A stretch of DNA of 64,000 nucleotides from CAVXSP01 sp963764505 (lineage in GTDB: Bacteria; Acidobacteriota; Vicinamibacteria; Vicinamibacterales; SCN-69-37): assembly GCA_963764505.1 (NCBI GenBank), contig CAVXSP010000001.1:620001-684000 (forward strand), given 5' to 3'. Positions 7,673-15,815 of the stretch are shown here, one piece after another. A model generated the notes under the pieces. That model made no database searches. It was not told the origin of the DNA and saw only the letters and a list, made by a program, of their open reading frames with translations. A program made the translations under genes and the position numbers. The stretch's first letter is position 1; the number at the start of each line of letters is the position of its first letter.

Positions 7673-9052
7673 ATGAGCACGCTCTGGTCGGGGCGCTTCG
7701 GGGAGGCGCCGGATCCGGACGTCTTCGAGTTCGGCAGATCGTTCGGCGTCGACCGGCGGCTGCTCGAAGACGACATCACCGGCAGTCAGGCGTGGGCGGA
7801 GGCGCTTGGCGCGGCCGGCGCGCTGTCTGCCGAGGACGTTCGACAGATCGTCTCCGGGCTCGAGTCGCTGCGCGAGGCGGTGCGCGCGGATCCGTCCCGG
7901 CTCGATCGCGCCGCCGACGAAGACGTCCATTCCTTCGTCGAGCGGGAGCTGATCGATCGGATCGGGGAGACCGGCCGGCGGCTGCACACCGGGCGCTCGC
8001 GCAACGAACAGGTCTCGCTCGATTTCCGGCTCTATCTCCGCCGGCGCGTGCCGCTGCTGCAGCAGGCCGTGCGCGGCCTCGTGGCGGCGCTCGCGGCCCA
8101 GGCCGGGCAGGCAGGCTCCGCGATCATGCCGTCGTATACGCATCTGCGGCGGGCGCAGCCCGTGCTGGCGGCGCACGTGTGGCTCTCGCATGCGGCCGCG
8201 TTCCGCCGCGACCATGCGCGTCTCGCGAGCGCCCGCGACGACTGCGACCTGATGCCGCTCGGGTCGGGAGCGATCGCCGGCACCAGCTACGGAATCGATA
8301 CCGCGCGGCTCGCGGCCAGCCTCGGCTTCTCGCGGGTGACCTCGAACAGCATCGACGCTTCGGGCGACCGCGACTTCGTCACCTCGTTCCTGTTCGCGTG
8401 CGCGACGACGATGACCCATCTCAGCCGGCTGGCCGAGGACGTCATCCTGTTCACGACCGAGGAGTTCGGATTCTTCGAACTGGCGGACGAGGTGGCCACC
8501 GGGTCGAGCCTGATGCCGCAGAAGAAGAATCCCGATCCGATGGAGCTGATTCGCGGGAAGGCCGGACGCGCCATTGGCGCGCTGTGCGGCTGGCTCGCGA
8601 CGACGAAGGGGCTGCCGCTCGGGTACAACAAGGATCTGCAGGAGGACAAGGCGCTCGCGTTCGAGGCGGAGGACGCGCTGGCCGGCGCGCTGACGACGAC
8701 GGCCGCGGTCGTTCGCACGCTCACGCCGTGCGCCGATCGCATGAGGCAGGCGGCCTCCGGGCTGCTGCTCGCGACGGAAGTGGCGGACTATCTCGTCGGC
8801 CGGGGCGTTCCGTTCCGCACCGCGCACGAGGTCACCGGACGGATCGTGCGCGACCTCTACGCGGCCGGACGCGACTTCTCAGCGTTGTCCCTTGCCGACT
8901 GGCAGCGGTACGACTCGCGCTTCGAGGCTGGCGTACTGGAGGCGATCACTCCCGAAGCCGCCGTGGCTTCCAAGCGCACGCCGCAATCGACGAACCCGTC
9001 GGCGGTCGCGGCCGCGCTCGCCGAGACGAGGCGCTGGATCGACGGAACATGA
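7673..9052 (+). CDS. argH: Argininosuccinate lyase
   Basis: A 459-residue fumarase/aspartase-superfamily enzyme. The signature Gly-Ser-Ser-Leu-Met-Pro-Gln-Lys-Lys-Asn-Pro is near residue 277, with the catalytic Ser in this loop. His-Thr-Gly-Arg-Ser-Arg-Asn-Glu-Gln is near 103. It cleaves argininosuccinate to arginine and fumarate. It starts 44 bp after argR with GGAG before the ATG. argG, the usual partner, is not in the window. The stop overlaps the following acetyltransferase start as ATGA. Confidence 0.95.
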   Translation: MSTLWSGRFGEAPDPDVFEFGRSFGVDRRLLEDDITGSQAWAEALGAAGALSAEDVRQIVSGLESLREAVRADPSRLDRAADEDVHSFVERELIDRIGETGRRLHTGRSRNEQVSLDFRLYLRRRVPLLQQAVRGLVAALAAQAGQAGSAIMPSYTHLRRAQPVLAAHVWLSHAAAFRRDHARLASARDDCDLMPLGSGAIAGTSYGIDTARLAASLGFSRVTSNSIDASGDRDFVTSFLFACATTMTHLSRLAEDVILFTTEEFGFFELADEVATGSSLMPQKKNPDPMELIRGKAGRAIGALCGWLATTKGLPLGYNKDLQEDKALAFEAEDALAGALTTTAAVVRTLTPCADRMRQAASGLLLATEVADYLVGRGVPFRTAHEVTGRIVRDLYAAGRDFSALSLADWQRYDSRFEAGVLEAITPEAAVASKRTPQSTNPSAVAAALAETRRWIDGT

Positions 9053-9564
9053 CACCCGAAATCCGGATCGCGCTCGCCACCGCCGCCGACACGCCGGCGA
9101 TCCTCGACCTGATCCGCGCGCTGGCGGACTACGAGCACCTCGCCGATCACGTGACGGCCACCGAGGAGCGGCTGCGCAAGGGGCTGTTCGGGGAACGGCC
9201 CGGGGCCGAGGCGCTGCTGGCCTACGCCGATGCCGAGCCGGTCGGTCTGGCGGTCTTCTTCCACAATTTCTCGACGTTTCTCGGACAGCCCGGCCTGTAT
9301 CTCGAGGACCTGGTCGTCCGGCGCGAGTGGCGCGCCCGGCAGATCGGTCGCCGGCTGTTCGCGCGCGTCGCCCAGATCGCGCTCGAGCGCGGCTGCGGCC
9401 GCATGGAGTGGGCGGTTCTAGACTGGAACACTCCCGCGATCGGGTTCTACAAGAGGCTCGGCGCGGAAGCGATGGACGGATGGACGCTCTATCGCCTGAG
9501 CGGCCGCGAGCTCCAGGATGCCGCCAACGAACGTCCGCGCACGTCCGGTCCGACCGGGCGCTGA
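9049..9564 (+). CDS. GNAT acetyltransferase, SSAT-like (diamine/polyamine type)
   Basis: A 171-residue GNAT protein most like spermidine/spermine or thialysine N-acetyltransferases. It has the N-terminal Asp-Leu-Ile-Arg-Ala-Leu-Ala-Asp-Tyr-Glu segment near 20-30, Leu-Tyr-Leu-Glu-Asp-Leu-Val-Val near 83-90, and a C-terminal Trp-Asn-Thr-Pro-Ala-Ile-Gly-Phe-Tyr-Lys-Arg-Leu-Gly-Ala near 127-140. The acetyl-CoA loop is Arg-Gln-Ile-Gly-Arg-Arg rather than the ideal Gly-x-Gly. It is translationally coupled to argH (ATGA), so it may act on an arginine-derived amine. A role as N-acetylglutamate synthase is possible but less likely from the sequence. Confidence 0.8.
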   Translation: MTPEIRIALATAADTPAILDLIRALADYEHLADHVTATEERLRKGLFGERPGAEALLAYADAEPVGLAVFFHNFSTFLGQPGLYLEDLVVRREWRARQIGRRLFARVAQIALERGCGRMEWAVLDWNTPAIGFYKRLGAEAMDGWTLYRLSGRELQDAANERPRTSGPTGR

Positions 9565-9589
9565 GCGCGTGACGCGACCGCGCGGCGCC

Positions 9590-10729
9590 CTAGCGGCCGA
9601 GCACTTCCTCGTAGAACGCCTCGTACTGGGGGACGACGACCTGCTCGCAGAATCGGGTGCGGACGTGCTCGGCTGCGGCCCGTCCGATGCGGCGCCGCAG
9701 CGCCTCGTTGCGGAGCACGGCGTGCGACGCTTCGACCATGCCGTCGAGATCGTCCGCGTCGCAGAGAAACCCGTTCACGCCGTGCTCGATGACCTCGGGG
9801 AGGCCCCCGATTCTGGACGCGACGACCGGGACCTCGCACGCCATCGCCTCGAGGGCGGCCATCCCGAAACTCTCCTGAGACGATGGCAGCAGGAACAGGT
9901 CGGCGACCGAGAGCCACGGCACGACGTCCGGCTGCTCGCCGACGAACTCGACGGCGTTCGAGAGGGACGTCGCGTTCACCTGCCGCTCGAGATCGGCCCG
10001 ATCGGGTCCGTCGCCGATGAGGACGAGCCGTGCGGGGATCCGATCGCGCAGACGCCGGAACACCTCGAGGACCACGCCAACACGCTTCACCGGACGGAAG
10101 TTCGAGACGTGCAGCACGAGCGCCTCGTCGCGCGAGGTCGGGCAGAGGTGTTCGCGCAGGGCGGGCTCGTCGAGGCGCCGATAGGCGGAGCAGTCGAGGA
10201 AGTTCGGAATGACCCGCACCTCGTGCCGGATGCCGAGGGCGCGGACCGTGTCCTGCCGGAGCGACTCGGAGACGGCCGTGACGCCGTGCGATCGCTCGAT
10301 CGAGAACGCGACGACATCCCTGAACGAGGGATCGCTGCCGACGAGCGTGATGTCGGTCCCGTGGAGCGTCGTGACCGTGCGCGGCGCGCGCGCGCCCAGG
10401 TCGTCGCGCAGGATCTCGTCGGCGAGGAACGCGGCCGTCGCGTGCGGCACCGCGTAGTGGGCGTGCACGACGTCCAGCGGCCGCCGGTGGGCCAGCCGGA
10501 CGATCGTGTTCGTCAGCGCAAGGACGTACTGCGGCTGTCGGAAGAGCGGATAGGCCGGGGTCTCCACGCGCTCGAACGAGAGCCCGGGAACGCCGGAGCG
10601 CCAGCGGAACGGCAGATCGCTGCTGATCAGATGAACGGCGTGCCCGCGCAGCGCGAGCGAGTGCGCCAGCTCGGTCGCGACGACGCCGCTGCCGCCGACC
10701 GAGGCGTAGCAGATGATGGCGAGGTTCAA
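9590..10729 (-). CDS. bshA: N-acetyl-alpha-D-glucosaminyl L-malate synthase
   Basis: A 379-residue GT4 glycosyltransferase making GlcNAc-malate, the first step of bacillithiol synthesis. The N-terminus has Gly-Gly-Ser-Gly-Val-Val-Ala-Thr-Glu-Leu near residues 12-21, typical of BshA. His-Ala-His-Tyr-Ala-Val-Pro-His is near 89-96, and the C-terminal sugar-nucleotide motif Ser-Ser-Gln-Glu-Ser-Phe-Gly-Met-Ala-Ala-Leu-Glu-Ala is near 282-294. The start is an apparent TTG at 10729. bshB1 lies upstream in the same direction, but 227 bp of repeat-rich DNA separate them. A bshC is not seen. Confidence 0.9.
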   Translation of the reverse strand: MNLAIICYASVGGSGVVATELAHSLALRGHAVHLISSDLPFRWRSGVPGLSFERVETPAYPLFRQPQYVLALTNTIVRLAHRRPLDVVHAHYAVPHATAAFLADEILRDDLGARAPRTVTTLHGTDITLVGSDPSFRDVVAFSIERSHGVTAVSESLRQDTVRALGIRHEVRVIPNFLDCSAYRRLDEPALREHLCPTSRDEALVLHVSNFRPVKRVGVVLEVFRRLRDRIPARLVLIGDGPDRADLERQVNATSLSNAVEFVGEQPDVVPWLSVADLFLLPSSQESFGMAALEAMACEVPVVASRIGGLPEVIEHGVNGFLCDADDLDGMVEASHAVLRNEALRRRIGRAAAEHVRTRFCEQVVVPQYEAFYEEVLGR

Positions 10730-10956
10730 GTATTCATCCGGGGGGCGGCGCCCCCGCGGACCCCCCGACGCGCTCGCTCGCGGGGGCCCTTCGGCCCCGC
10801 TCCGCTCGCGCGGGCTCGCGTCGCTTCACTCGCTCGCGATCACTCAGCATCTGGCTTCCGGCTTCCGGCTTCGGTCTTCGGCTCCTGGCTTCTGGCTCCT
10901 GGCTTCCCGCGCGGGCCCACGCCGATGCACGAGGCCGTCGATGGCGGGAGTCTGCA
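10730..10956. repeat. Repeat-rich spacer between bshB1 and bshA, with 7-bp array
   Basis: 10852-10906 holds about eight 7-bp units of the TGGCTTC/CGGCTTC type, degenerate and slightly irregular. The segment 10738-10830 is an extremely GC-rich stretch with G and C runs that can form strong stems. I see no gene here. Confidence 0.65.
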
Positions 10957-11656
10957 TCATGGCTCGTGCAGGAACAGCGTCGACCGCTGGACGAGCTCGT
11001 GCACTACCACGCCTTCGGCGAACGCGACGCCGATCTGTGCGCCGAACTGCGCATCGCGGCTCTCGATCAGCTGCCGGAACGCGGGCGCGGACAGCCGCGT
11101 CGACACCGAGCCGGGGCCGCTCGGCGCGAACTGGCTCTGAAAGCAATCGAGCGCGGCGCGCTTCCGTGCGTAGTGGTCCGAGACGTCCACGACGAACGAG
11201 GGGGGTGCGCCATGGTTGATGAAGTAGTAGCAGACCCAGTCGGGCCGCCATGGCTCCTCGCCCGTTTCGTATCGCCGGAGCCCGCTCGTGAAGCACGCGC
11301 GGGTCAGGACCTCGCTGGCGCTGCGATGGTCCGGATGGCGGTCGTCCCAGTAGGGCGCGGCAACGGTCCGAGGGCGGTGGCGCCGGATCAAATCGACGGC
11401 CGATCGCACGAACGGCTCTCCGGCGCCGATGCCTCCGTCGGGCCAGCCGAGATTCTCGCGCCACACGGCGCCCAGGACGATGGCGGCGGCCTCCGCCTCG
11501 CGCCTGCGCTCCTCGGGCGTGCCGTTGCTCCCCATCTCGCCGGCCGTGAGAATCGCACAGACCGACGCGGCATCCTGCCGCGCAGTGCCGCGCGATGGTC
11601 GCGCCCAGTCCGATCTCGAGATCGTCGGGATGCGGGCCGAAGACGAGGAGATCCAC
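10957..11656 (-). CDS. bshB1: Bacillithiol biosynthesis deacetylase BshB1 (frameshifted)
   Basis: A LmbE-like zinc deacetylase acting on GlcNAc-malate. The zinc motif Pro-His-Pro-Asp-Asp-Leu-Glu-Ile-Gly is at the N-terminus (frame from GTG 11656). The rest, with Arg-His-Pro-Asp-His and Glu-Ser-Arg-Asp-Ala-Gln-Phe-Gly-Ala, is in a second frame from about 11550 down to 10957. One extra base at about 11551 (AA instead of A on the plus strand) breaks the expected Asp-Leu-Thr-Ala-Gly-Glu-Met-Gly-Ser-Asn-Gly. Otherwise the protein is complete at about 232 residues. It sits upstream of bshA, supporting the bacillithiol assignment. Confidence 0.88.
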
Positions 11657-11749
11657 CGCCACAGCTTGGCACTCTACAGCGATTCGAGGCGCTTCCGCCG
11701 CCTGCATGGCTACCGAACGGCTCACGAGGCTCTTATAGTGGAGCGGACG

Positions 11750-12592
11750 ATGGTCGAATCGCTCGCCCCGGGCGCCAGCCGGACTGCTCTCGCGGTGGCA
11801 TGGCTGCGTGCGGCGCACCAGGTGCTGGACGAGCCGCCCCTGATCCTGGAGGATCCGATCGCGCTTCGGCTGCTCGGACCGGGTGGAGCGGACATGGTCC
11901 GGGCCCGCACCGCGGAGCTGCAGACGCCGGGTGCGCGCGCGTGGCGCGGCCACGTCGTTCTTCGCAGCCGGTACGCGGAAGACCGGCTGGGCGCCGCGGC
12001 GGTGCGCGGCGTCCGGCAGTACGTGGTGCTCGGGGCCGGCTACGACACGTTCGGATACCGGCAGCCGGCGTGGGCGCACACCCTCCGGATCTTCGAAGTG
12101 GATCAGCCTGCCAGCCAGCGGGCCAAGCAGAGTGCGCTGGCCGCCTCGAGCGTCGAGGCGCCGCCCAACGTCGCGTTCGTCCCCGTCGACTTCGAGGCGG
12201 AGGCGCTCGGCGACGCGCTGCGGAGCGCCGGGGTCGATTGGACGGCGCCCGTCTTCTTCTCCTGGCTGGGCGTCATGTCCTACATCGGACAGGAGGCGGC
12301 TGATCAGGTGCTGCGGCTCGTGGCGGCCTTTCCCCGTTCCTCGGAGATCGTGCTCACCTTCGCGCCGCGCGACGCTGCGCGCCTCGCCCGGACCGCGGCG
12401 GCCGTCGCCATGCTGGGCGAGCCCTGGCGCACCTTCATCGACGCCGCCGAGCTCGTCGACAAGCTGCGTGCGTTCGGGTTCGCGGAGACGGCGCTCCTGG
12501 GTCCCGGCGAAGCGGACGCGAGGTACTTCACGGATCGGTCGGACGGCCTGCCTCCGCCGCGCCGCGCCAGCATCGCCGCGGCGATCGTGTGA
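11750..12592 (+). CDS. Class I SAM-dependent methyltransferase (LCM / TIGR00027 type)
   Basis: A 280-residue methyltransferase of the leucine carboxyl methyltransferase-like group. Features are Ser-Arg-Tyr-Ala-Glu-Asp near 77, Val-Val-Leu-Gly-Ala-Gly-Tyr-Asp-Thr near 94-102 (SAM-binding), Phe-Glu-Val-Asp near 118, and Phe-Phe-Ser-Trp-Leu-Gly-Val near 168. Substrate unknown; relatives include polyketide O-methyltransferases. ATG 11750 follows GGAG, while TATAGT at 11734-11739 leaves almost no leader. It diverges from bshB1 and shares GTGA with the next gene. Confidence 0.85.
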   Translation: MVESLAPGASRTALAVAWLRAAHQVLDEPPLILEDPIALRLLGPGGADMVRARTAELQTPGARAWRGHVVLRSRYAEDRLGAAAVRGVRQYVVLGAGYDTFGYRQPAWAHTLRIFEVDQPASQRAKQSALAASSVEAPPNVAFVPVDFEAEALGDALRSAGVDWTAPVFFSWLGVMSYIGQEAADQVLRLVAAFPRSSEIVLTFAPRDAARLARTAAAVAMLGEPWRTFIDAAELVDKLRAFGFAETALLGPGEADARYFTDRSDGLPPPRRASIAAAIV

Positions 12593-13935
12593 GGATGAGG
12601 ATCGCGATGGCCGCCGGCGCTGGCTCGACGCTCCAATGGATCGTGCTCTTCTCGTGCGCGCTGCCCGTCGTGCTGGCGGCCCTCCGCCCGGCCGCGCTCT
12701 CGCCCGAGGAGCGCGCGATGGCCGCGTACATCGACGCGCACGACGCGGACGCGGTCGGTCTGCTCGAGCGAGTGGTCAACATCAACAGCGGCACGATGAA
12801 CCTGTCCGGTGTGCGGGAGGTGGGCGCCGTATTTCGCGCCGAGCTGGATCGGCTCGGGTTCCAGACGGCATGGGTCGACCAGTCGGCGGTCGGGCGGGCG
12901 GGACACCTGATCGCCGAGCACGCGGGTGCGGGCCCGAAGATCCTGCTCATCGGCCACCTGGACACGGTGTTCGAGCGGGACAGCCCGTTCCAGCGGTTCG
13001 AGCGCGTGGACGCCGCGACGGCGCGCGGCCCCGGCATCATCGACATGAAGGGCGGCGACGTCGTCCTGCTGCAGGCGCTGAAAGCGCTCGACGCGGCCGG
13101 GCGGCTGCGCGCGATGCACGTCGTGGTCGCGCTCATGGGCGACGAGGAGGAGCCCGGACGTCCGCACGACGTCGCGCGCGAGGCGCTCGTCGCGGCGGCT
13201 CGCGGCGCCGACGTGGCCATCGGGTTCGAGAACGGCGATGGCGACCCCGCGCACGCCGTGACCGCGCGCCGAGGCACGACCTCCTGGGAGTTGCGCGTCA
13301 GCGCGACCTCGGGGCATTCGTCGCAGATCTTCTCCGCCGAAATCGGGGCGGGCGCCGTGTTCGAAGCGGCGCGGATCCTCGACGCCTTCCGGACGCGTCT
13401 CGGCGGCGAGCCGCACCTCACGTTCAACCCCGGGCTGATCGTCGGCGGGACGCGCGCCGAGGCCGACGCGGTGCAGGCGGACGGATCGGCGGCCGGAAAG
13501 ACGAACGTCGTGCCGGCCGACGTGCGCGTGTTGGGCGATCTGCGGGCGCTGACGCCGGAGCAGTTCGCGGACGCGAGGAAGAAGATGGCCGCGATCGCCG
13601 CCGAGTCGCTGCCCGGCACGCGCGCGTCGATCGTGTTCGACGCCGGCTACCCGCCACTCGCACCGACGCCGGCGAACACCCGCCTGCTCGTCCAGTACGA
13701 CCAGGGCAGCCGCGATCTCGGCTTCCCGTCGGTGACGGCGGTCAGCCCCGATCGCGCCGGCGCCGCCGACGTGTCGTTCGTGGCGGGGCACGCGGGGGCG
13801 GTGCTGGACGCGGTCGGCCTCAAGGGGCGGGACGACCATTCGCCCAACGAAACGGCGGACCTGACCACCCTGTCGATGCAGGCGAAGCGGGCGGCCGTGC
13901 TGCTGCACCGGTTGGCCGCCGGGGTAGTAAGATAG
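12589..13935 (+). CDS. M20 family metallopeptidase (glutamate carboxypeptidase-like), membrane-targeted
   Basis: A 448-residue zinc peptidase of the M20/CPG2 group. An N-terminal hydrophobic segment (about residues 15-32) suggests export or membrane anchoring. Metal-site motifs are His-Leu-Asp-Thr-Val near 124-128, Gly-Ile-Ile-Asp-Met-Lys-Gly-Gly near 148 and Gly-Asp-Glu-Glu-Glu-Pro-Gly near 185-190. A dimerisation insert follows, and a final His lies in Asp-Asp-His-Ser-Pro-Asn-Glu near 421. It probably hydrolyses a peptide or an N-acyl amino acid. The GTG at 12589 overlaps the methyltransferase stop; ATG 12595 is the alternative start. Confidence 0.88.
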   Translation: MRMRIAMAAGAGSTLQWIVLFSCALPVVLAALRPAALSPEERAMAAYIDAHDADAVGLLERVVNINSGTMNLSGVREVGAVFRAELDRLGFQTAWVDQSAVGRAGHLIAEHAGAGPKILLIGHLDTVFERDSPFQRFERVDAATARGPGIIDMKGGDVVLLQALKALDAAGRLRAMHVVVALMGDEEEPGRPHDVAREALVAAARGADVAIGFENGDGDPAHAVTARRGTTSWELRVSATSGHSSQIFSAEIGAGAVFEAARILDAFRTRLGGEPHLTFNPGLIVGGTRAEADAVQADGSAAGKTNVVPADVRVLGDLRALTPEQFADARKKMAAIAAESLPGTRASIVFDAGYPPLAPTPANTRLLVQYDQGSRDLGFPSVTAVSPDRAGAADVSFVAGHAGAVLDAVGLKGRDDHSPNETADLTTLSMQAKRAAVLLHRLAAGVVR

Positions 13936-13977
13936 CCCTTCGGCGCGGCGTCGGCACCCGTCGTCCAGGAGAGATGC

Positions 13978-15489
13978 ATGCGAATCTGTCTGATCGCCCC
14001 GAAGAATCCGGAGTCCTTCTGGACGTTCGACCGCATCCTGCCCAGCCTGAACAAGAGGTGCGTCTTTCCGAATCTCTCGCTGCCGACGGTGGCGGGTATC
14101 ACGCCGCGCGAGCACGACGTCCTGCTCATGGACGAGAACGTCGAGCCCATTGATTTCGACGTGGACGCCGACATCATCGGATTGACCGGCTACGTGATCC
14201 ACAAGCGCCGCATTCTCGAGATCGCCGCCGAGTTCCGGCGGCGCGGCAAGTTCGTCGTCGCAGGCGGGCCGCTCGCCTCCCTGTGTCCGGAAGAGCTGCG
14301 CGACAAGGTAGACGTCCTCTTCGTCGACGAGGCGGAGTACACCTGGCCGCAGTTCCTCGAGGAGTACGAGGCGGGCGCCTGGCGACGGGAGTACCGGCAG
14401 GACGAGAAGCCGAGCATGCACGATTCGCCGCTGCCGCGCTTCGACCTGCTGAAGATCGATCAGTACCGCAGCATGACGATCCAGTTCACGCGCGGATGTC
14501 CGTTCACCTGCGAGTTCTGCGACATCATCGTGATGTACGGGCGCCGGCCGCGCGCGAAGGCGGTCGATCAGGTCATGGCCGAGGTGCGGGAGCTCCACCG
14601 GCTCGGCGCGCGCAACATCTTCGTGGTCGACGACAACTTCATCGGCAACAAGAAGGAAGCGAAGCTGCTCCTGACCGCGATCGTCGAGTGGCAGAAGGCG
14701 AGCGACTACCCGATCGAGTTCATGACCGAGGTCTCGTTGAACATCTCCCAGGACGACGAGCTCCTCACGCTGATGCGGCAGGCGAACTTCACGACGATCT
14801 TCATCGGGATCGAATCGCCGCGGCCTGCCAGTCTGAAGGAGACGACGAAGAACCAGAACCTGCGCGGCGACCTGCTCGAGTCGGTGCACAAGATCCAGCG
14901 CGCCGGTCTGGAGGTGATGGCCGGGATGATCGTCGGGTTCGACAGCGACGACCAGGCGATCTTCGACGAACAGTTCCGGTTCATCCAGGACGCGCGCATC
15001 CCCGTGTCAATGACCGGAATGCTCAACGCGCTGCCCAAGACGCCGCTCCACAAGCGGCTGAAGGACGCAGGCCGCCTCGTCGCCGAGTCGGTCGGCGACC
15101 AGTTCGTCTTCACGAACATCATTCCGAAGGCGATGTCGACTCGAGAGCTCAACGACGGCTACAAGCGCCTGCTCCAGCGGCTGTACAGCCACCGCAACTA
15201 CCGCAGGCGCGTGATGCAGCTGATCCTGAACAAGGGGACGCAAATCGAAAACAAGCTCCTGTCGAGCCGCAAGGATCTCGGGATCTTTGCGCGGGTCATG
15301 TGGACGTGCATCCTGCGCGCGTCGCCGAAGCGCGCGTGGCTCACGCTCTCGCTCCTGGGCGAAACGCTCGTGCGCCGCCCGCGCGCCTTTCGTGAGGCCG
15401 TGACGCTCGCGCTGATTCACAAGCACCTCTACGAGTACATGCGCGAGACCTGCCGGCGCCTCGACGAACTGGCGGTCACCGGCGCCTGA
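13978..15489 (+). CDS. B12-binding radical SAM protein (DUF4070-type C-terminus)
   Basis: A 503-residue protein: a cobalamin-binding-like domain (about 1-130), a radical SAM core with Gly-Cys-Pro-Phe-Thr-Cys-Glu-Phe-Cys at about 173-181 (the Cys-x3-Cys-x2-Cys cluster), and a helical C-terminal region from about 360. This design is shared with a family that includes the hopanoid C2-methylase HpnP. A squalene (hpnCDE) locus is present 42 kb away, but no direct evidence ties this protein to hopanoids. The ATG at 13978 has GGAGAG upstream. A CPFTCEFCD-type cluster and an intact length indicate an active enzyme. Confidence 0.88.
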   Translation: MRICLIAPKNPESFWTFDRILPSLNKRCVFPNLSLPTVAGITPREHDVLLMDENVEPIDFDVDADIIGLTGYVIHKRRILEIAAEFRRRGKFVVAGGPLASLCPEELRDKVDVLFVDEAEYTWPQFLEEYEAGAWRREYRQDEKPSMHDSPLPRFDLLKIDQYRSMTIQFTRGCPFTCEFCDIIVMYGRRPRAKAVDQVMAEVRELHRLGARNIFVVDDNFIGNKKEAKLLLTAIVEWQKASDYPIEFMTEVSLNISQDDELLTLMRQANFTTIFIGIESPRPASLKETTKNQNLRGDLLESVHKIQRAGLEVMAGMIVGFDSDDQAIFDEQFRFIQDARIPVSMTGMLNALPKTPLHKRLKDAGRLVAESVGDQFVFTNIIPKAMSTRELNDGYKRLLQRLYSHRNYRRRVMQLILNKGTQIENKLLSSRKDLGIFARVMWTCILRASPKRAWLTLSLLGETLVRRPRAFREAVTLALIHKHLYEYMRETCRRLDELAVTGA

Positions 15490-15815
15490 GATTCTTCGCG
15501 TATCCATACGAGCGTCTCGTGCTCGGCGAGTTCGCGCCAATCGCGTCCTACCTCGGCGTCCCGCTCGGGCCGGAGCCGGCCGCCGTGCCGGCAGCCTTCC
15601 GCCGTGTGGCGCGCACCTGCGCGCGCGGCGACTGGCAGAACTGGTTCACTCCGGAGGATGTCGAGTGTTTCCGGCCGCGCCTGACGCCGTACCTCGTCCA
15701 CAACGGCTATGGCACGGACTGGACGCTGCCGGAACGGCCGCGCATCCTGCCCGCGCACGGCTCCGAGCACGTCGCGCGCCTGGTCGGCGAGCGGCGGCGG
15801 CCGGGCCCGTCATGA
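15490..15815 (+). pseudogene. C-terminal remnant of a sulfotransferase
   Basis: Immediately after the radical SAM stop, a frame encodes Arg-Phe-Phe-Ala-Tyr-Pro-Tyr-Glu-Arg-Leu-Val, then Gly-Asp-Trp-Gln-Asn-Trp-Phe-Thr-Pro-Glu-Asp-Val near the middle and Asn-Gly-Tyr-Gly-Thr-Asp-Trp-Thr-Leu near the end. These are typical of the last ~100 residues of PAPS-dependent sulfotransferases. The N-terminal PAPS-binding half is missing and the frame has no good start (the first GTG is 15519). A deletion joining this tail to the radical SAM gene is the simplest explanation. Its end overlaps the convergent glycosyltransferase by 6 bp. Confidence 0.55.

Noticed and set aside
12304..14889. Long minus-strand frame of 861 codons
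   Set aside because: It is antisense to the methyltransferase, M20 peptidase and radical SAM genes, all of which have conserved motifs. High GC content makes such frames common.
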